Below, piece after piece: positions 14,410 to 24,011 of a stretch of DNA of 64,000 bases. Both the position numbers and the translations under genes were made by a program. Location: NCBI RefSeq assembly GCF_008704715.1, contig NZ_CP023689.1, positions 9,424,001 through 9,488,000 of the forward strand. Reading direction: 5' to 3'. The notes beneath the pieces were generated by a model. It had not been told where the DNA came from. It did not search any database and saw only the letters and a program-made list of their open reading frames with translations. Source of the DNA: Streptomyces chartreusis. GTDB taxonomy: Bacteria; Actinomycetota; Actinomycetes; Streptomycetales; Streptomycetaceae. Every line of letters starts with the position of its first letter. The stretch's first letter is position 1.

Positions 14410-15882
14410 TCACACCACCCAGGACAAGCCGTCCTCGGTGACCGTGAGTGCGCCGGGGGCGGGTGCGGTCGGGGCGTCGAGGGGGCCGCCGTAGAGGGCC
14501 TGTTCCTGGAGGGCGTTGCCGGTGCGGAAGGTGTTGGTGACGACCTCGGTGGTGAGGAGGGGGTTGGTGCGGGGCTCGTCGGGTGCCGTCAGGTGGTCCA
14601 CGGCGGCGTCGAGTTCGGCCGCGGCCGCGCTCCAGTAGGTGCCGAGTCGGCCGGTCGCGCCCACCGCCTCGTCGCCGGAGGCCACCCCGCCGGCCAGTTC
14701 GGCGAAGGCGGCGACCTCGTCGATGTCGACCTCGGTGACCTTCTTCGCCGCCCAGAAGTACGAGTCCTCGTTGCGTTCCATGTCGTAGAAGGCGATGAGG
14801 AAGTCGTAGAACACGCCGTACTCGCGGCGGTAGCGCGCCTCGAACTCCGCGAAGCCGCGTTCCTCGGGGACGCTGCCGTCGAGGGCGGAGTTCACCGCGC
14901 GGGCGGCCAGCAGGGCGCCGTACGTCGCCAGGTGGACGCCCGAGGAGAGCACCGGGTCGACGAAGCAGGCGGCGTCGCCGACCAGGGCCATGCCCGGGGT
15001 CCAGAGGGACGTCTTCCAGTAGGAGTAGTCCTTGCGTACGCGTACCCGGTCGTACGGCTGCTCGGTCGCGACCGGCACGTCCGTGAGGAGCCGGGCGACC
15101 TCCGGGCATGCCTTGATCATGTCCTGCCAGGCGGCGCGCGGGTCCTGCTGGACGGCCGGGTAGTGCTCGGGCGAGATCACCGCGCCGACGCTGGTCAGGT
15201 CGTCGCGCAGCGGGATGTACCAGAGCCAGCCCGCGTCGAACGCGGCGCAGAAGATGTTGCCGCTGTTGGGTTCGGGGAGCCGTTGCCCGCCCGCGTAGTA
15301 GCCGAACACGGCGAGGTTGCGGAAGAAGTCGGAGTACACGCGCGCTCCGCCGACCTTGCCGTGGAGCCGGCTGGTGTTGCCGGACGCGTCGATCACGTAC
15401 CGGGCGTGTGCCGTGCTTGGCGTCCCGTCCCGGTCGGTGTACTCGACGCCGTGCACCCGCTCGCCCTCGGTGAGCACACGGCGTACGGGGCTGCCCTCGC
15501 GCACCTCGACACCGACGCGTTCGGCGTTGCGGAGCAGGATCTCGTCGAAGCGGGACCGCTCCACCTGGAAGGCCGTCGCCGTGGGTTCCGGCAGGCGGGG
15601 CGTCATGGCGAAGGAGAACTGCCAGGGCTCGGGGGTCCGGCCCCAGCGCAGGGTCCCGCCCCGCTTGAGGGTGAAGCCCGCCTCGGCCACCTCGTCGGCG
15701 ACTCCGAGGATGCGGCACAGGCCGTGCACCGTGGCGGGCAACAGCGACTCGCCGATCTGGTACCTGGGGAAGGTCTCCCGTTCCAGCAGCAGTACCCGGT
15801 GACCGCGCAGGGCCACGGCCGTGGCGGCGGTCGAGCCGGCCGGCCCGCCGCCCACGACGATGAGGTCGTAGTCCGAGGTCAT
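14410..15882 (-). CDS. FAD-dependent halogenase, CmlS-like
   Basis: 490 residues. FAD-binding GGGPAG at 11-16, catalytic Lys73 (TLKRGG) at the position of the essential halogenase lysine, and the family-defining WxWxIP motif WLWYIP at 219-224. The later GDAACFVDPVLSSGVHLA segment (302-319) contains the Asp that in CmlS carries FAD covalently. These features put it in the flavin halogenase group that acts on carrier-bound or phenolic substrates, not free tryptophan. It needs FADH2 from a separate reductase, none being encoded nearby. ATG at 15880-15882 has AGGAG upstream; it begins 50 bp after the synthase stop and is co-directional, so it probably chlorinates the synthase product or an intermediate. 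Confidence 0.92.
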   Translation of the reverse strand: MTSDYDLIVVGGGPAGSTAATAVALRGHRVLLLERETFPRYQIGESLLPATVHGLCRILGVADEVAEAGFTLKRGGTLRWGRTPEPWQFSFAMTPRLPEPTATAFQVERSRFDEILLRNAERVGVEVREGSPVRRVLTEGERVHGVEYTDRDGTPSTAHARYVIDASGNTSRLHGKVGGARVYSDFFRNLAVFGYYAGGQRLPEPNSGNIFCAAFDAGWLWYIPLRDDLTSVGAVISPEHYPAVQQDPRAAWQDMIKACPEVARLLTDVPVATEQPYDRVRVRKDYSYWKTSLWTPGMALVGDAACFVDPVLSSGVHLATYGALLAARAVNSALDGSVPEERGFAEFEARYRREYGVFYDFLIAFYDMERNEDSYFWAAKKVTEVDIDEVAAFAELAGGVASGDEAVGATGRLGTYWSAAAAELDAAVDHLTAPDEPRTNPLLTTEVVTNTFRTGNALQEQALYGGPLDAPTAPAPGALTVTEDGLSWVV

Positions 15883-15932
15883 CAAGGGCTCCTGTTCCGA
15901 AGTGAGGCTGGGTACGTGGCCGCCGCCGTGTG

Positions 15933-18900
15933 TCATCGTGTGATCAGCCAACTGCGGATCGCTGCCGCCGTGCTGTCGGCGTCCCTGTTGAGTACGGAGT
16001 AGTGGTCGCCCGGCAGGTCCGCGCTGTCGTGCGGCAGGGGCCACCGCGGCTGCCAGTCCCGTTCGGGGTCCGCCTCACGCATATGGGATGTGGGGCGGCC
16101 GCGGAGCAGCAGGGTCGGGACCGGCGACGGCTCGGGCTGCCAGTTCTCCAGCACGCGCGCGTAGCCGCCTCCGGCGATCAGCAAGGCGTCGTCCAACTCG
16201 TCGACGATGTCGGCCGGCAGGGCTGCGCCCGCGGACATCAGGGCCAGCCCGCGCGGGTCGTCGCGGCGCAGCACTCCCGCGTGGGTGTCGATCAGGATCA
16301 CGCCGGCGGGCGTGTGTCCCGTCTGCGCCAGGTGCCGGGCCACCGCGTGAGCGACCACACCGCCCGCGCAGTAGCCCACGAGGACCGGTGCCTGGTCCGT
16401 GGGCAGGGAGCGCACGGTCTCGGCGTGCGCTCGCACCAGCGCTTCCATGCCGTGGGGGACGGCGGCCCGGTCGGTTCCGAACCCCGGGTGCTCCAGCAGG
16501 AACAGGTCACGTTCGCCCTTGAACTGCTCGGCGAGAGCGGTGGGGATGCGGTGGAGCGGGGTCAGGTAGTCGGGGATGTAGGCGATCGGCGCGCTGTCGC
16601 CCTGGGCGAGCCGGACCGGCGGGGTCGTGTGGCCGGTGTGGTCGCCGTCGGGGATGGTCGGAAGGGCGTAGGACGCGAGGTAACGCAAGGCCATCGCCTC
16701 CAACGGCCCCTTTTCGCGCAGCACTTGGTGGTAGACGGCGCTGAAGCGGTACGAAGGCACCGGGGTGTTGGGCTCCGCTAGCGCATCGCGGGAGTCGGCC
16801 TCGGCTTCCTCCGGCGTGGCGGATCCGTCCCGCACCGGCGGCAGCGCGCCCGCGTCCAGCAGAGCGGCATGGACGTGCGCGGCCAGCTCGGACGGGGTGG
16901 GGTACTCCAGCACCACCGTCGGAGCCAGTCGCACGCGCGTGAACGCGCTGATCCGGTTGCGGACCTGCACGGCGGTCAGGGAGTCGAAGCCGAGTTCCGT
17001 GAAGGGGCGTTCGGTGGGCAGTGCGGTCGGGTCCGGGAAGCCCAGGACCGCGGCGACCTCGACGCGGATCAGCTCGGCGAGGGCCGTCTCGCGTTCGTGC
17101 GGGGCGACGGAGGCGAGCCGCTCGCGCCACGAGCCGGGTGCCTGGGCCACCCCTGCCACAGGCTCCGCCGCTTCGCCCGGGGGCCCGGTCGTCGGCGTCG
17201 GCAGCAGGTCCGCCAGGACAGCCGGCGCCGCTGAGTCGGTCACCGCCGCCAGGTCCAGCGGGATCGGCACGAGCACCGGCTCCGGGATCCGCATCGCCCT
17301 GTCGAGGAGACGGACGCCTTCCGCCTCCGTGATGGACAGGACACCGCCCTCGTTGAGGCGTTCCGGTGTGACGCGGGCAGCCATTCCTTCGTCGTCGGCG
17401 GTGGTCCACGGGCCCCAGGCCAGGGCCTGGGCCGGCAGTCCGTGCGCGGTCCGGTGCCGCGCGAGTGCGTCCAGGAAGCCGTTCGCGGCCGAGTAGTTCG
17501 ACTGGCCAGGTCGGCCGAGCACGCCGGCCGCCGACGAGTACAGCACGAAGGCGGACAGGCCGAGGCCCTTCGTCGCCTCGTGCAGGTGCCAGGCGCCGTC
17601 CACCTTCGGCGCGAGCACGTTCGCCAGCCGGTCGGGGGTCATGCCGTCCACCACGCCGTCGTCCACCACCCCGGCAAGGTGGAACACCGCGGTCGGCGCC
17701 GGAAGGCAGGACGCCAAAAGCGCGTCGACCGCCGTACGGTCGCTCACATCGCACGCCACCACCCGCACCTTGGCGGGCAGGTCGGCCACCCGGTCCGGAA
17801 CCCGGCCACTACGGCCGGTCAGCACCAGGTGCCTGACCCCGCGTTCGGCGACCAGGTACCGGGCGAGGCTCGCGCCGAGCGCGCCGGTGCCGCCGGTGAC
17901 GAGCACTGTGCCCTCGGGGTCCAGGGCGGGCGGCTCCGCGGTGGGCGGATCCGCGGGGGTCAGCCGGGGTGCCAGAGGGAGGCCGTGACGCAGGGCGACC
18001 TGGGGTTCGCCGGTCCGTAGCGCCCTCTCCAGTTGTTCGGGTGCGGCGGGAACTCCGCGCCGGTCGACCAGCACGATCCGGCCCGGGTGCTCGGACTGGG
18101 CACTGCGCACGAGGCCTGCGACCGCAGCCTCGGCGAGGTCCGGGTCGTCGCCGGTGGCGTTGTGGGTGAGCACCAGAAGACGGCCCGGTCGAGCGTCGGC
18201 GGTCCAGTCGCGTACGGCCTCCAGCACCGCCGTCAGAAGCCGTCGCACACGGTCGGGCCGGGTGGCGTCCTCGGGCAGGGCGGCGGCCAGTTGGGCCACG
18301 TCGAGCAGCTCGTGCTCCGGGCTCGCGTCGGGCGTCGGCTCGGTGGGCCGCCAGGTGAGGCGGTAGGTCTCGGCAGGTGTGGTGGCCGAGGCGGGCATCG
18401 CGCGGGTGACCAGGGACTCGACCGCGGCGAGGGGACGGCCGGCCGGGTCGGTCAGGGTGACCCGGAACTCGTCCGGGCCGAGCCGCCGTACGACGGCGCG
18501 CGCGGCGGAGGCACCGGTGGCGTGCACCGTGACGCCGGTGCAGGCGAGCGGGGCGCGGGGCTCACGCGGTCGGTCGCCCGGTTCCTCGGCCAGGAGCGCG
18601 GCGTGCAGAGCCGCGTCGAACAGGGCGGGGTGCAGGGTGTACGAGCTCGCGGTCGCCGTTTCCGCGGGGGACAGCGCCAGTTCGGCGAAGACCTCGCCGT
18701 CCCGTCGCCACAGGGCGGTCACCGCGCGGAAGGCCGGGCCGTAGTGGTGGCCGTGTGCCGCGAGGCGCGCGTAGTCCACCGGGAGCCGCTCGGCGTTCGG
18801 GGGCGGCCAGGCCCCGGGCGGACCGGTCGGCGGCGTCTCGGCCAGGGGTGCCTCGGTCTGCCGTGCCTCGGTCGGCGGTGCCTCGGCCGGAGTAGTCGTC

Positions 18901-21900
18901 GCGGTGGCGTGTCGGGTCCACGGTCCTCCCACGGCGTCGGCCGCGCGGGCCCACACGGTGACCGGCCGCCCGCCCGATTCGTCCGGTGCCCCCGCCACCA
19001 CCTGCACCCGCACCCGGTCCGTCGTGGAGAGCACCAGCGGCTCGTGGAAGGCCAGTTCGGCCAGCCGCACGGCCCCCGCGGTGCCGGTGGCCCGGCACGC
19101 CAGCTCGGCGAAGAGCGTCGCGGGCACCACCACCCGCTCGCCGATCGCGTGGTCGGCGAGCCAGGGGTGCTCGGTGGCGGACAGTACGGCGGTGTGCCTG
19201 ATCCCGGGCCCGTCGGCGTCGGGCTGGGCGTGCCCCATGAGGGGGTGGCCGGACGGGGTCCGGTGCCGGACCGCGTTCAGCCAGTAACGCTGCCGCTGGA
19301 AGGGGTAGGTGGGCAGCGGGCGCCGACGGGCACCGCTGTCGGAGTACACCGACCGCCAGTCGACCGGCACGCCGTGCACATGCAGCGAAGCGAGCGCCTC
19401 GACCGCCGTACGTGGGTCGGGGCACGACATGAACACCGCGTCCCTGTCCGGCGCGACGCACTCCTCGGCCGCCATGGAGAGTGAGGCGGCGGGGCCGGCC
19501 TCGACGAACGCAGTGACGCCCTCGTCGGCCAACCACTCCACCGCGTCGGCGAATCGAACCGTCTCCCGTGCCTGCCGCACCCAGTGCTCGGGGTCGACGA
19601 GCGCGTCCGGCTCGGGACGGCCCGTCAGTGTGGACACCACCGGCACGGACGGCCGGTGGTAGGTCACCGACTCCGCGACCGCGCGGTACTCGGCCAGCAT
19701 CGGATCCAGCAGCGGCGAGTGAAACGCGTGGCTCACCCGGAGTCGCCTGGACGGCCGCCCGATGGCGGTCGCGAGCGCGGTCACCGCGTCCTCGGCACCG
19801 GAGAGCACGACCGACGTCGGTCCGTTGACCGCCGCGATCGCGATCGTCGCCGAGACCTCGTCGGGCAACTCAGCCAGTTTGTCGGTGACTTCGGGCAGTG
19901 GTGCGCGGACCGCGATCATCGCGCCGTCGGAGGGCAGCGCGGCCATCAACCGGCCTCGGGCCGCCACCAGACGCACCGCGTCGGCGCGCGAGAACACGCC
20001 CGCGATGTGCGCGGCGGCCAGCTCACCGATCGAGTGCCCGACCAGGTAGTCCGGCCGCACTCCCCAGTCGGCGAGCAGCGCGTGCAGGGAGACCGCGAAG
20101 GCGAACAGCGCGGGCTGCGTGTAGTCGGTGCGGTGGAGAAGAGAGTCGTCCGGAGCGTCGATGACCTCCAGCAGGGGGCGGTCGAGATACGGCGTGAACT
20201 CCTCGCACAGTGCGGTGAACGCCGTGTCGAAGACGGGGAAGGCGGCGCGTAGTTCGCGGCCCATTCCGGAGCGCTGGGCGCCCTGGCCCGTGCAGAGCAG
20301 GACCGTCCTCGGGCGGGGGAGTGCGGTGCCGCGGAGCAGGGACGGCCCGTCGACATCGTTGGCTTCGGCGCCGTCGGCCAGAACTCGCAGTCCGGCGAGC
20401 AGGCCCTCGGCGTCGGTGGCCAGGACGGCGGCCCGGTGGGACAGCGATGTCCTGGTCGTCGCCAGTGAGTAGCCGACGTCCAACGCCGCCGACCTGTCGG
20501 TCACTTCGGCCAGGGCCGCGGCCAGGCTCGCCGCGTGGGCGCGCAGACCGGCCTCGTCGCTGCCGCTGACCAGCCAGGGGGTGATGGGGAGCCGGGGCGT
20601 GGCCGCACCCTGTGCGGTTGTCGGATCCTCCGCCTCCGCGGGGTCGGAGAGCGGGGCCCCTTCGGCCGACGGCTCCTCGATGATCACGTGGGCGTTCGTT
20701 CCGCCGATGCCGAAGGACGAGACCGCCGCGCGGCGTGGGCCGTCCGGGCGGCGTGGCCACGGCCGGGCCCGGGCGAGCAGGCGCACCGCACCGGCGGTCC
20801 AGTCGACATGCGGTGACGGTTCCTCGGCGTGGAGCGAGGCGGGCAGTTCGTCGTGCCGCATCGCCTCGATCATCTTGATCACGCCCGCCACCCCCGCCGC
20901 GGCCTGGGTGTGCCCGAGGTTGGACTTGACCGAGCCGAGCCACACCGGGTCGTCCGGGTCGCGGTCCTGCCCGTAGGTGGCCAGCAGGGCGCCGGCCTCG
21001 ATCGGGTCGCCGAGTGCGGTCCCCGTGCCGTGGCCCTCGACCACGTCGATGTCTGCCGTGCCCAATCCCGCGTCTGCGAGGGCCAGTTGGATGAGTTCTC
21101 GCTGTGCCTCGCCGTTGGGGGCGGTGAGGCCGTTCGACGCGCCGTCCGAGTTCACGGCGGAGCCGCGCAGCACGGCCAGCACCGGATGCCCGTTGCGTCG
21201 GGCGTCCGACAGCTTCTCCAGCAGCACCAGGCCGACGCCCTCGGCCCACGCGGTACCGTCCGCGCCTGCCGCGAACGAACGGCAGCGGCCGTCAGCCGAA
21301 AGGCCGCGCTGACGGCTGAACGCGATGAACGGCTGCGGACTCGACAGCACCGTCACTCCACCGGCCAGCGCCAGCGTGCACTCCCCGGCCCGCAGCGACT
21401 TGGCGGCCAGATCCATCGCGACCAGCGACGACGAGCAGGCCGTGTCCAGGGTCATGGCCGGGCCGCGCAGCCCCAGGACGTAGGAGATACGGCCGGACGC
21501 CACGCTGCCCGACGAGCCGATGCCGATGTGCGACTCCAGCTCGTGCGCCGGGACCCCGCTGCCGTAGCCGACGTGCATCAGCCCGACGAACACGCCCGTG
21601 TCGGTGCCGCGCAGCGTCGGTGCCGGGATGCCCGCGCGTTCCAGCGTCTCCCAGGCGACCTCCAGCAGCAGGCGCTGCTGCGGGTCGGTGGCGAGTGCCT
21701 CGCGCGGCGACATGCCGAAGAACAGCGGGTCGAAGTCCGCCACGCCGTCGAGGAACCCGCCACGGCGGGTGTACGTCGTGCCGAGCCGGTCGGGGTCGGG
21801 GTGGTGCAGGGACGCGAGGTCCCAGCCCCGGTCGGTGGGGAAGTCACCGGTCGCGTCCACTCCGTCGGCCGCTACGCGCCAGAGGTCCTCGGGCGTGGTC

Positions 21901-23801
21901 ACGCCGCCCGGGTAGCGGCAGCCGACGGCGACGATCGCCACGGGCTCGGCCTCCGGACCACGCGGCGGAACCGAGGCCGTGCGTACGTCCGTTCCGTGCA
22001 GCCGGGTGTCCAGGTAGGTGGCGACGGCGGCCGGGTCGGGGTGGTCCCAGACCAGCGTCGCGGGCAGGTGCAGCCCGGTGCGCAGGCTGAGCCGGTGCCA
22101 CAGCGTCATCGCGTCCATGGAGGTCAGGCCCAGGTCGGCGAACGCGATGCCGGGGTCGGCGGACGAACCGCGGATCGCCGCGGTCTCCGTGCACACCAGG
22201 TCGGTCAGCGCGGCCCGCCGCTCGCCCGGAGTCCGGCCGGCCAGCCGTTCCAGCGTCGGCTCGGCCGGACGTCCCGCGAGCGCCTCGCGCAGCAGGGCCC
22301 GGCGCGGCTTGCCCGCGGCCGTGCGCGGCACGGCCGGCGTGAAGAGGACCTCGTCGGGCACCTTGTGCGCGGAGAGCACGGCGGCGCAGGCTCGCAACAG
22401 CCCCGCCGCGTCGAGCGTCTGCTCCGCGGGGACCACGAACGCCACCGGAACCTCACCCAGCAACGGATGCGCCCGCGCCACCACGGCAGCGTCCCGCACC
22501 CCCGGCAGACGCCGCAGCACCTGCTCGACCTCGGCCGGGTCGACGTTCTCGCCGCCGCGCACGATCCGGTCGTTCAGCCGGCCGGTCACCGTCAGACAGC
22601 CGTGCTCGGCGATCCGGCCCAGGTCACCGGTGCGGTACCAGCCGTCGCGCAGGGCTTCGGCGGTCTCCTCGGGGCGGTTGTGGTAGCCGAGCATGACGCC
22701 GGGGCCGCGTACCCAGATCTCGCCCACGCCGTCGGCGCTGTCCTGCCCGGTCTCCGGATCGATCAGCCGGACGTCGGTGCCGGGGAGCGGCGTCCCGCTG
22801 CCGCCGGTTGCCCGGAGGCCGTCCGGTGTCTCCATGGCGATCTTGCCGCAGGTCTCGGTGCTGCCGTAGCCGTCCAGGAGCGGGGCGCCGAACCGCGTCT
22901 CGACCTGGTCCCGCAACTCCGGCTCGCTGGGCGCGCCGGCGGTGACACAGAACCGCAGCGAGGGGACCGCGCCCAGGCCCGCGTCGAGCAACTGCCGGTA
23001 GGTGAGCGGCACTCCGCCCAGCACGGTCGGCTGGTACTCCTCGACGAGCCGGAGCAGTGCGGCCGGCTCCGGTGCCGCGGTGATCCGTGCGCTTGCGCCG
23101 GCCACGGTGGTGCCCAGGACGCACAGCGAGTGGGCGTAGGTGTGCGAGAGCGGCAGCGGCCACAGCACCCGGTCCGTCGCAGACAGACCGAGTCGTGGCA
23201 GATAGCAGGCGACCGGGGACCACAGCGCGGAACGCTGGCTGGACACCGCGGCCCGGGAGGTGCCCGAGGTGCCGGATGTGTAGAGCAGCCAGGCCGGTTC
23301 GTCCAGGCCGAGATCGTCGGGCGGCGCGGAGTAAGGGCCGGTGGCGAGATCCTCGAACCAAGTGGCGTCCGGCGGCGGGCTTCCGCCCTCGTCCGCGCCG
23401 CCCCCGGTCACGACCAGCCGGATCGACCGGTCCGCCGTCAGCCGGGCGATCCTCGGCAGGTTCCGCCGGTCGGTGACCAGTACCGCCGGATCGCAGTCGG
23501 TCAGCAGGTCCGCGAGTTCGGAGTCGGTGCCGCGCGAACTCAGCGGCACGCCGATCGCCGCGGCCCGCACGGTGGCGAGGAGACCCTCGACCAACTCGAC
23601 GCTGTTGTCCAGGCAGAAGGCCACCCTGGCACCGCGGCGGACCCCCAGCCCCGTCGCCAACCGGGCCGTACGGCGCTCCAGTTCGGCCCAGCTCACTGCC
23701 CGCCGGTCATCGGTGAACGCGGTCTTCTCGCCATGCCGTAAGGAGTTCTCGACGAGCAACTCCGCGACCGGCCGGACCTCGAACACTCCCGCCACACCCA
23801 C
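15933..23801 (-). CDS. acyl-ligase/type I PKS: AL-ACP-KS-AT-DH-KR-ACP-TE
   Basis: 2,622 residues from GTG at 23801 (GAGGGGGGA upstream). Domains: acyl-CoA/acyl-ACP ligase about 10-510 (LLYTSGTSGTS, GYGSTETCG, AGKPRR); ACP1 Ser561 (LGLTSM); KS 620-1045 with Cys789 (DTACSSS), His924, His964; AT 1165-1455 with Ser1257 (GHSIGE) and HAFH, predicting malonyl-CoA; DH 1518-1800 with His1551 and Asp1729; KR 1963-2185 with GGTGALG, VDD (B-type), Tyr2103; ACP2 Ser2274 (LGFDSLT); TE 2390-2622 with nucleophile position Cys2478 (GYCAGG), Asp2505 and His2600. It loads a free carboxylic acid, adds malonate, reduces and dehydrates, then releases. Single use would give an enoyl product; iterative use cannot be excluded. 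The DH motif and TE nucleophile are atypical. Starter unknown; the downstream halogenase is the only tailoring gene. Confidence 0.93.
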   Translation of the reverse strand: MGVAGVFEVRPVAELLVENSLRHGEKTAFTDDRRAVSWAELERRTARLATGLGVRRGARVAFCLDNSVELVEGLLATVRAAAIGVPLSSRGTDSELADLLTDCDPAVLVTDRRNLPRIARLTADRSIRLVVTGGGADEGGSPPPDATWFEDLATGPYSAPPDDLGLDEPAWLLYTSGTSGTSRAAVSSQRSALWSPVACYLPRLGLSATDRVLWPLPLSHTYAHSLCVLGTTVAGASARITAAPEPAALLRLVEEYQPTVLGGVPLTYRQLLDAGLGAVPSLRFCVTAGAPSEPELRDQVETRFGAPLLDGYGSTETCGKIAMETPDGLRATGGSGTPLPGTDVRLIDPETGQDSADGVGEIWVRGPGVMLGYHNRPEETAEALRDGWYRTGDLGRIAEHGCLTVTGRLNDRIVRGGENVDPAEVEQVLRRLPGVRDAAVVARAHPLLGEVPVAFVVPAEQTLDAAGLLRACAAVLSAHKVPDEVLFTPAVPRTAAGKPRRALLREALAGRPAEPTLERLAGRTPGERRAALTDLVCTETAAIRGSSADPGIAFADLGLTSMDAMTLWHRLSLRTGLHLPATLVWDHPDPAAVATYLDTRLHGTDVRTASVPPRGPEAEPVAIVAVGCRYPGGVTTPEDLWRVAADGVDATGDFPTDRGWDLASLHHPDPDRLGTTYTRRGGFLDGVADFDPLFFGMSPREALATDPQQRLLLEVAWETLERAGIPAPTLRGTDTGVFVGLMHVGYGSGVPAHELESHIGIGSSGSVASGRISYVLGLRGPAMTLDTACSSSLVAMDLAAKSLRAGECTLALAGGVTVLSSPQPFIAFSRQRGLSADGRCRSFAAGADGTAWAEGVGLVLLEKLSDARRNGHPVLAVLRGSAVNSDGASNGLTAPNGEAQRELIQLALADAGLGTADIDVVEGHGTGTALGDPIEAGALLATYGQDRDPDDPVWLGSVKSNLGHTQAAAGVAGVIKMIEAMRHDELPASLHAEEPSPHVDWTAGAVRLLARARPWPRRPDGPRRAAVSSFGIGGTNAHVIIEEPSAEGAPLSDPAEAEDPTTAQGAATPRLPITPWLVSGSDEAGLRAHAASLAAALAEVTDRSAALDVGYSLATTRTSLSHRAAVLATDAEGLLAGLRVLADGAEANDVDGPSLLRGTALPRPRTVLLCTGQGAQRSGMGRELRAAFPVFDTAFTALCEEFTPYLDRPLLEVIDAPDDSLLHRTDYTQPALFAFAVSLHALLADWGVRPDYLVGHSIGELAAAHIAGVFSRADAVRLVAARGRLMAALPSDGAMIAVRAPLPEVTDKLAELPDEVSATIAIAAVNGPTSVVLSGAEDAVTALATAIGRPSRRLRVSHAFHSPLLDPMLAEYRAVAESVTYHRPSVPVVSTLTGRPEPDALVDPEHWVRQARETVRFADAVEWLADEGVTAFVEAGPAASLSMAAEECVAPDRDAVFMSCPDPRTAVEALASLHVHGVPVDWRSVYSDSGARRRPLPTYPFQRQRYWLNAVRHRTPSGHPLMGHAQPDADGPGIRHTAVLSATEHPWLADHAIGERVVVPATLFAELACRATGTAGAVRLAELAFHEPLVLSTTDRVRVQVVAGAPDESGGRPVTVWARAADAVGGPWTRHATATTTPAEAPPTEARQTEAPLAETPPTGPPGAWPPPNAERLPVDYARLAAHGHHYGPAFRAVTALWRRDGEVFAELALSPAETATASSYTLHPALFDAALHAALLAEEPGDRPREPRAPLACTGVTVHATGASAARAVVRRLGPDEFRVTLTDPAGRPLAAVESLVTRAMPASATTPAETYRLTWRPTEPTPDASPEHELLDVAQLAAALPEDATRPDRVRRLLTAVLEAVRDWTADARPGRLLVLTHNATGDDPDLAEAAVAGLVRSAQSEHPGRIVLVDRRGVPAAPEQLERALRTGEPQVALRHGLPLAPRLTPADPPTAEPPALDPEGTVLVTGGTGALGASLARYLVAERGVRHLVLTGRSGRVPDRVADLPAKVRVVACDVSDRTAVDALLASCLPAPTAVFHLAGVVDDGVVDGMTPDRLANVLAPKVDGAWHLHEATKGLGLSAFVLYSSAAGVLGRPGQSNYSAANGFLDALARHRTAHGLPAQALAWGPWTTADDEGMAARVTPERLNEGGVLSITEAEGVRLLDRAMRIPEPVLVPIPLDLAAVTDSAAPAVLADLLPTPTTGPPGEAAEPVAGVAQAPGSWRERLASVAPHERETALAELIRVEVAAVLGFPDPTALPTERPFTELGFDSLTAVQVRNRISAFTRVRLAPTVVLEYPTPSELAAHVHAALLDAGALPPVRDGSATPEEAEADSRDALAEPNTPVPSYRFSAVYHQVLREKGPLEAMALRYLASYALPTIPDGDHTGHTTPPVRLAQGDSAPIAYIPDYLTPLHRIPTALAEQFKGERDLFLLEHPGFGTDRAAVPHGMEALVRAHAETVRSLPTDQAPVLVGYCAGGVVAHAVARHLAQTGHTPAGVILIDTHAGVLRRDDPRGLALMSAGAALPADIVDELDDALLIAGGGYARVLENWQPEPSPVPTLLLRGRPTSHMREADPERDWQPRWPLPHDSADLPGDHYSVLNRDADSTAAAIRSWLITR

Positions 23802-24011
23802 CAGTTGTCCCCCCTCGCTCGCACGCCCGCGCCACGTCGGCTCCTTGATCAGCGTACGACGGTGGCGCGGAAGCGCAGTCGGAACGAAGGCGGAGCCGCC
23901 GGAGGCGGCACGAAAGCGGACGGAGACCGGTGACATTGCCGGTCCGCTCGTGAGGGCCCGGCCCTGACAGTGGCACGAACAGCCCTACCGCGACAGAGAG
24001 GACGACTCGTC
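23802..24011. promoter_or_regulatory. divergent intergenic region between PKS and cutinase genes
   Basis: About 210 bp separate the synthase GTG start from the cutinase GTG start and must hold both promoters. The minus strand carries GAGGGGGGA as synthase ribosome-binding site; the plus strand carries AGAGGA about 9 nt before the cutinase start. No clear palindromic operator was found. In-frame extension of the synthase ORF to 23936 has no plausible domain and is treated as non-coding. Confidence 0.5.

Noticed and set aside
20829..23741. 970-codon plus-strand open frame opposite the PKS.
   Set aside because: Antisense frame to a clear multidomain synthase; GC-biased composition keeps it open and the translation resembles no family.
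23802..23936. Longer N-terminus for the PKS (start at 23936).
   Set aside because: The extra 45 residues have no domain features, whereas GTG at 23801 has a strong purine-rich ribosome-binding site.
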